A DNA stretch of 64,000 bases from Polytrichum commune (taxonomy: Eukaryota; Streptophyta; Polytrichopsida; Polytrichales; Polytrichaceae), in assembly GCA_950295325.1 (NCBI GenBank), contig OX485809.1, positions 16,678,001 to 16,742,000 of the forward strand. The letters are read 5' to 3'. Each line of letters starts with the position of its first letter. Positions within the stretch are counted from its first letter, which is position 1. The notes beneath the pieces are model-generated. The model saw only the letters and a list, made by a program, of their open reading frames with translations. It did no database searches and was not told the DNA's origin. The translations under genes and the position numbers were made by a program. This document shows, in pieces, positions 60,756 to 64,000 of the stretch.

Positions 60756-61100
60756 CACTTTTGAAACATGATTTGGGGCCTCTCATACATACAATTTATT
60801 GAAAATATACTATGTGAATATATATATATATATATATCGAAATGTGGATTTGTAGTAGACAGTGATAGCGTATTGTCTTACAATATTCTTCTTCTTAATA
60901 TTTGCAGAAAATAAGAAGTTGAAAAGAGTTTGATGAAGATTTCACATCATCCGGTTTAAAGAGAGAATACACAATTAATATGAACATGCTAAAAGCGTTT
61001 TGGGGGTTAAAGGCCTGCTTAGCTTACAGTGTGTCCGCTGGGGTTGCTCTTTAGTCACAGGCGATGAAGAAATGTAAGCCAAGAGTGTCAAAATCGAAGT
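60756..61100. other. Intergenic, no gene recognised
   Basis: AT-rich with an (AT)n run at 60,814-60,835. Composition becomes more balanced toward the CAND1 promoter. Confidence 0.45.
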
Positions 61101-62956
61101 GTCGTGTACTTACAACTTACTTGGCCATGTAAACCAAAGGGCCCGATCCTCGTTGAGCTCCAAACCCTAATTTCTTGCGAGCTCGCAATTAGAACGTTGC
61201 GGCAGCAGAAGCAGGGGGAGCGAGAGCAGGGTATCTGCTGTCTCGCGCAATTTTACAATTCGATCCTCGCCGCATGCGGTCACTCCCGCTACACATCCCC
61301 AATTACTTCTGATTTGATGTTGCACCGTTTCTGGGTCATATTGGAGCTTCCAGAATTCGATTCTGCATGTGAGGTGATGATTGGCGGAACACAAACCCTC
61401 GTTGCTGGAACCCTCAGCTAGCAAATGGTCAGGAGACAGTTAGATCGAGTTGTTCTTTGATGGATGGATGGATGGATTGATTTAGCATGTCAGTTAGAAT
61501 GAGTTTGTTTCTGGGGAGCCCCTGTAAACAGAATTTGAGATCCTCTGTATTGAGTAGCCGCTTCAGGGTGTGACCTAGTCTTTCGGTATGTGTATTGGGA
61601 ATATTACGAATGGTGTGGTGACAGCTGGAAGGCTTACTGAAAGAGCTGTAGCTGGAGATTGGTATATGGATTGAGATAATTGGCTGTTAGCAAGCGAGGA
61701 ATAATACCATGTGGAAGGCGGCATTGATGTTGATGAAGCTCAGTAGTTGCTTAACTCCTGGATACACTGTAGGTTCTGAACAATGAGAAGCTGTCCAAGT
61801 CCATTAGTACCAATTTGAAAGGTTCAAATGCGGTGCAGTTTCAGTCTGAGTAATACATGCGTAGGGCTGTAAAGAGAAGATCAACAGAATGTGTAGGCAG
61901 CACGATGGCATAATTTGTCCGAGTGGAATAGAATGAGTTAGTCTGATACCCTTCTTTAGGCATTTCTTTATATCAAGCAGCTCAATGTTTTTAACTGCAT
62001 AGACTCTTTGGTCCAGCTATGTTCTCTTTCTATTCAACCCGATTGTTACCGAATGAACTATACTTCGTTTAGATGGCAAATGTGTAACTCAGCTTCTTAA
62101 GCGATCTCTCAATCATACGAGTGTCATCTATGCCGTCTGAAGTCAATACACCAGCACTCATTGAGTGTATGTCTGGAATTCTTACATTTGCAATTAAGCG
62201 CATGACACCCATTGCAATTTGAGGGGCAAGGGTGATCTTGCAAGTGTATGAGTTCTAGTTTTATTCCAGGCATCCATTGAGTGTATGCTTGGAACGCTTA
62301 CATTTGCAATTGAGTGTACCCATTGCAATCTTTGAAAGGTAAGGGCGGTCCTGCAACTGTAAGAGTTCTAGTTTTATACATGGCACCCATTGAGTGTAAG
62401 CCTAGAATTCTTACATTTGCAAATGAGTGTATGGTACCCATTCAATTTGAAGAGTGAAGATAATCCTGCAAAGTGTAAGAGTTCTAGTTTTATAAGCGGC
62501 ACCCATTGAGTGTAAGCCTAGAATTCTTACATTTGCAAAGGAGTGTATGGTACCCATTGCAATCTGAAGGGTAAAGATAATCCTGCAAGTGTAAGAGTTC
62601 TAGTTCTATAAGCGGCACCCATTGAGTGTATGCTATCTATGCTGTCCAGTCACAACCACGCTATGGGGCATTACTCTTGCAGAGGCCTCTTAGCTTGAGG
62701 AAAAATGTAGTGGGGAGCAGGTCAGGAGAGCTTGTTTCATATGGTCCAATGAGGTCCTTACACTCTGCAGATTCGAGGATTTCTTGTTGTCATGACCATA
62801 TTGTGTATGTACCAGCAGATCGCATTGTTGGACCAGACCTTTCTTGAGATGCAACCACGAGGGTTACTGGTGATGCATTGACATTATAGATTACTGGAGA
62901 ATCTGACAGAGGCACTACTAAGTGGCTTAAGAAAAGGATCAGACAGACTTTTCAAC
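61101..62956 (+). promoter_or_regulatory. CAND1 promoter and 5' leader region
   Basis: A GC-richer stretch at 61,130-61,430 with CGAGCTCGC and a GCAGCAGAAGCAGGGGGAGCG run is the likely transcription start area. The 1.5 kb to the first coding ATG at 62,957 probably includes a leader intron, since upstream ATGs and short open frames (for example 62,626-62,847) would otherwise precede the start. A 116-bp tandem repeat lies in this stretch. Exact leader splice sites are not resolved. Confidence 0.5.
62155..62635. repeat. 116-bp tandem repeat in the CAND1 leader region (about 4 copies)
   Basis: Units start near 62,155, 62,271, 62,384, 62,500 and 62,616 (last one partial). Each begins CA(C/T)YCATTGAGTGTA and contains GAATTCTTACATTTGCAA, ACCCATTGCAAT and GTAAGAGTTCTAGTTTTAT. 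Units 3 and 4 are nearly identical. A stray 3' part of the unit lies in CAND1 intron 2. Confidence 0.9.
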
Positions 62957-64000
62957 ATGGCAAGTCTTGCAGTAGGCCTGATTTTGGAGAAGGTATGTGT
63001 TTATGCTCCCTTGGGCACTCTGTCAAGGTCTGTAGTCTAAGGATCTTGTGATGAACAGCATGTAAATTTACAACAGTGAATTACATGGGGTTGTTCGAGT
63101 ATTTGCTGGTTTACCTATTCCACAAGCCTCTTCCAATTAGAAGACAACAGACAAAAATGTATTTCTTCCACTTCTCCTCTTTTGCCATTGGCATTTGAAT
63201 GCTACAGCTGTATGAAGGAGTTGTAATTGTCTGGTGCAGATTGCATCAAAGGACAAGGACTTTCGATATATGGCCACATCTGATCTTCTGAACGAGCTCC
63301 AGAAAGATAATTTTAAATTAGACACAGACACAGAACGCAAGGTTTCACAGATAGTTCTACAGCAACTTGATGATGCATCTGGAGACATTTCAGGGCTTGC
63401 AGTCAAATGGTAAGTGGAGTGCTGTTTCTTACTTAAGATCCACTTGCACACAAAGTCTTGATCCCATTGGAAGTACTAGAGTGATCTAGGGGGATGAAGG
63501 GTTGCAGGGTAAGGGTAATCTTGCAAGTGTAGCAGTTCTAGTTTTATACCATGAATTATTCCTACCCTCCTTACGAATGTTGGGGGCCAATCACAAGACA
63601 CATGCTTTTGAAAAGATTTGGGAGAAGAAGGCGTGATCAATGTGTTTTTTACTGGATGCCTAATGGGGTGAGACAGTTCTTTCAGTAGGGATTATCATAG
63701 AAAGCACTGCCTCCAGAATTTTTTTTCTTCTCATTGTTACCTTTCAGGATTTGGAGGATACACATCTGATGGATGGTAATTCTGAATGCAGCTTAGCGCC
63801 ATTGGTGAAAAAGGTTCAGGAGGGTAGAGTTGTTGAGATAGTAGAATCATTGTGCCAAAAGCTGCTAACTGGAAAAGAACAGCAACGTGACATAGCGAGT
63901 ATAGCCCTCAAGACAGTAGTGGCAGAGATTTCCAGTGGGAGTGTAGCACAATGTGTAGTTGTTTCCCTTACTCCAGAGCTGATCAAGGGCATCACTTCAT
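62957..64000 (+). CDS. CAND1: Cullin-associated NEDD8-dissociated protein 1, N-terminal part (runs off the window)
   Basis: Exons 62,957-62,992 (MASLAVGLILEK), 63,240-63,409 and 63,792 to the window end; GT-AG junctions in phase, 138 residues visible. The translated RYMATSDLLNEL, VLQQLDDASGDISGLAVKC, LAPLVKKV, RDIASIALKTVV and SLTPELIKGI segments match the N-terminal HEAT repeats of plant CAND1. CAND1 binds unneddylated cullin-RBX1 and exchanges substrate receptors, so controlling SCF-type ubiquitin ligases in nucleus and cytosol. The second exon start is fixed by the split Cys codon (TG|C) and by homology at the 63,791 acceptor. The very short first exon is inferred from its match to the conserved N-terminus of the family. 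The complete protein should be about 1,220 residues; the rest lies beyond the window. Confidence 0.9.
63495..63552. repeat. Partial unit of the 116-bp repeat in CAND1 intron 2
   Basis: GAAGGGTTGCAGGGTAAGGG followed by a TAATCTTGCAAGTGTAGCAG and TTCTAGTTTTATACCATG stretch matches the 3' half of the leader repeat units. Confidence 0.65.

Noticed and set aside
61104-61421. 105-codon open frame upstream of CAND1
   Set aside because: No known domain; it overlaps the likely transcription start area and the CAND1 N-terminus is found at 62,957 instead.
62626-62847. 73-codon open frame in the CAND1 leader
   Set aside because: Not conserved in any family I know; it could be an upstream frame in the leader but there is no evidence of translation.
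63750-63791. Longer CAND1 exon 3 starting at an AG near 63,749
   Set aside because: It would insert about 14 residues absent from the conserved family, while the AG at 63,790-63,791 restores the conserved Cys-Leu-Ala-Pro junction exactly.

Overview
The window is nuclear DNA of a land plant. The evidence is two conserved plant housekeeping genes split by many GT-AG introns: a peroxisomal copper amine oxidase with 13 exons and a CAND1 cullin regulator running off the right edge. They sit in long, AT-rich, gene-free stretches full of decayed transposons. The LINE type and element structure make me lean to a non-seed plant with a repeat-rich genome (moss, lycophyte or fern), but the sequence alone does not prove this.

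Layout. 1-15,463: AT-rich intergenic DNA with a decayed L1-type LINE (about 7,990-9,545), a diverged tandem repeat (3,280-4,020) and microsatellites. 15,475-27,098: an 11.6-kb DNA transposon with imperfect terminal inverted repeats rich in GAGCRRTGA-like motifs and an 11-bp target-site duplication. It carries two divergently transcribed genes: a MULE-like transposase with a SWIM zinc finger (minus strand) and a ParB-like/DNA methyltransferase-like fusion protein (plus strand). Intron 1 of each gene holds arrays of perfect palindromes. Both genes carry a few indels or stops, so this copy looks recently inactivated. 27,100-43,560: intergenic DNA with three copies of a 498-bp MITE (TAA target site) and a much older intron-containing relic of the methyltransferase-like gene (33,880-37,150). 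43,560-53,240: the amine oxidase gene with its GC-rich promoter; several introns carry foldback MITEs. 53,241-61,100: more relics, including a fourth TAA-type MITE whose empty site can be seen in a paralogous repeat at 42.85 kb. 61,130-64,000: CAND1 promoter and leader region, containing a 116-bp tandem repeat, then the first three coding exons.

The most interesting object is the 11.6-kb transposon. A eukaryotic MULE-type element that pairs its transposase with a prokaryote-like ParB-domain and N4/N6-type methyltransferase protein, and carries arrays of 22- and 28-bp palindromes, suggests a self-modification or anti-silencing module. It would be comparable in logic to VANC proteins of Arabidopsis VANDAL elements, which bind short motifs in their own element. 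That role is inference; the gene structures, repeats, inverted termini and target duplication are visible in the sequence.
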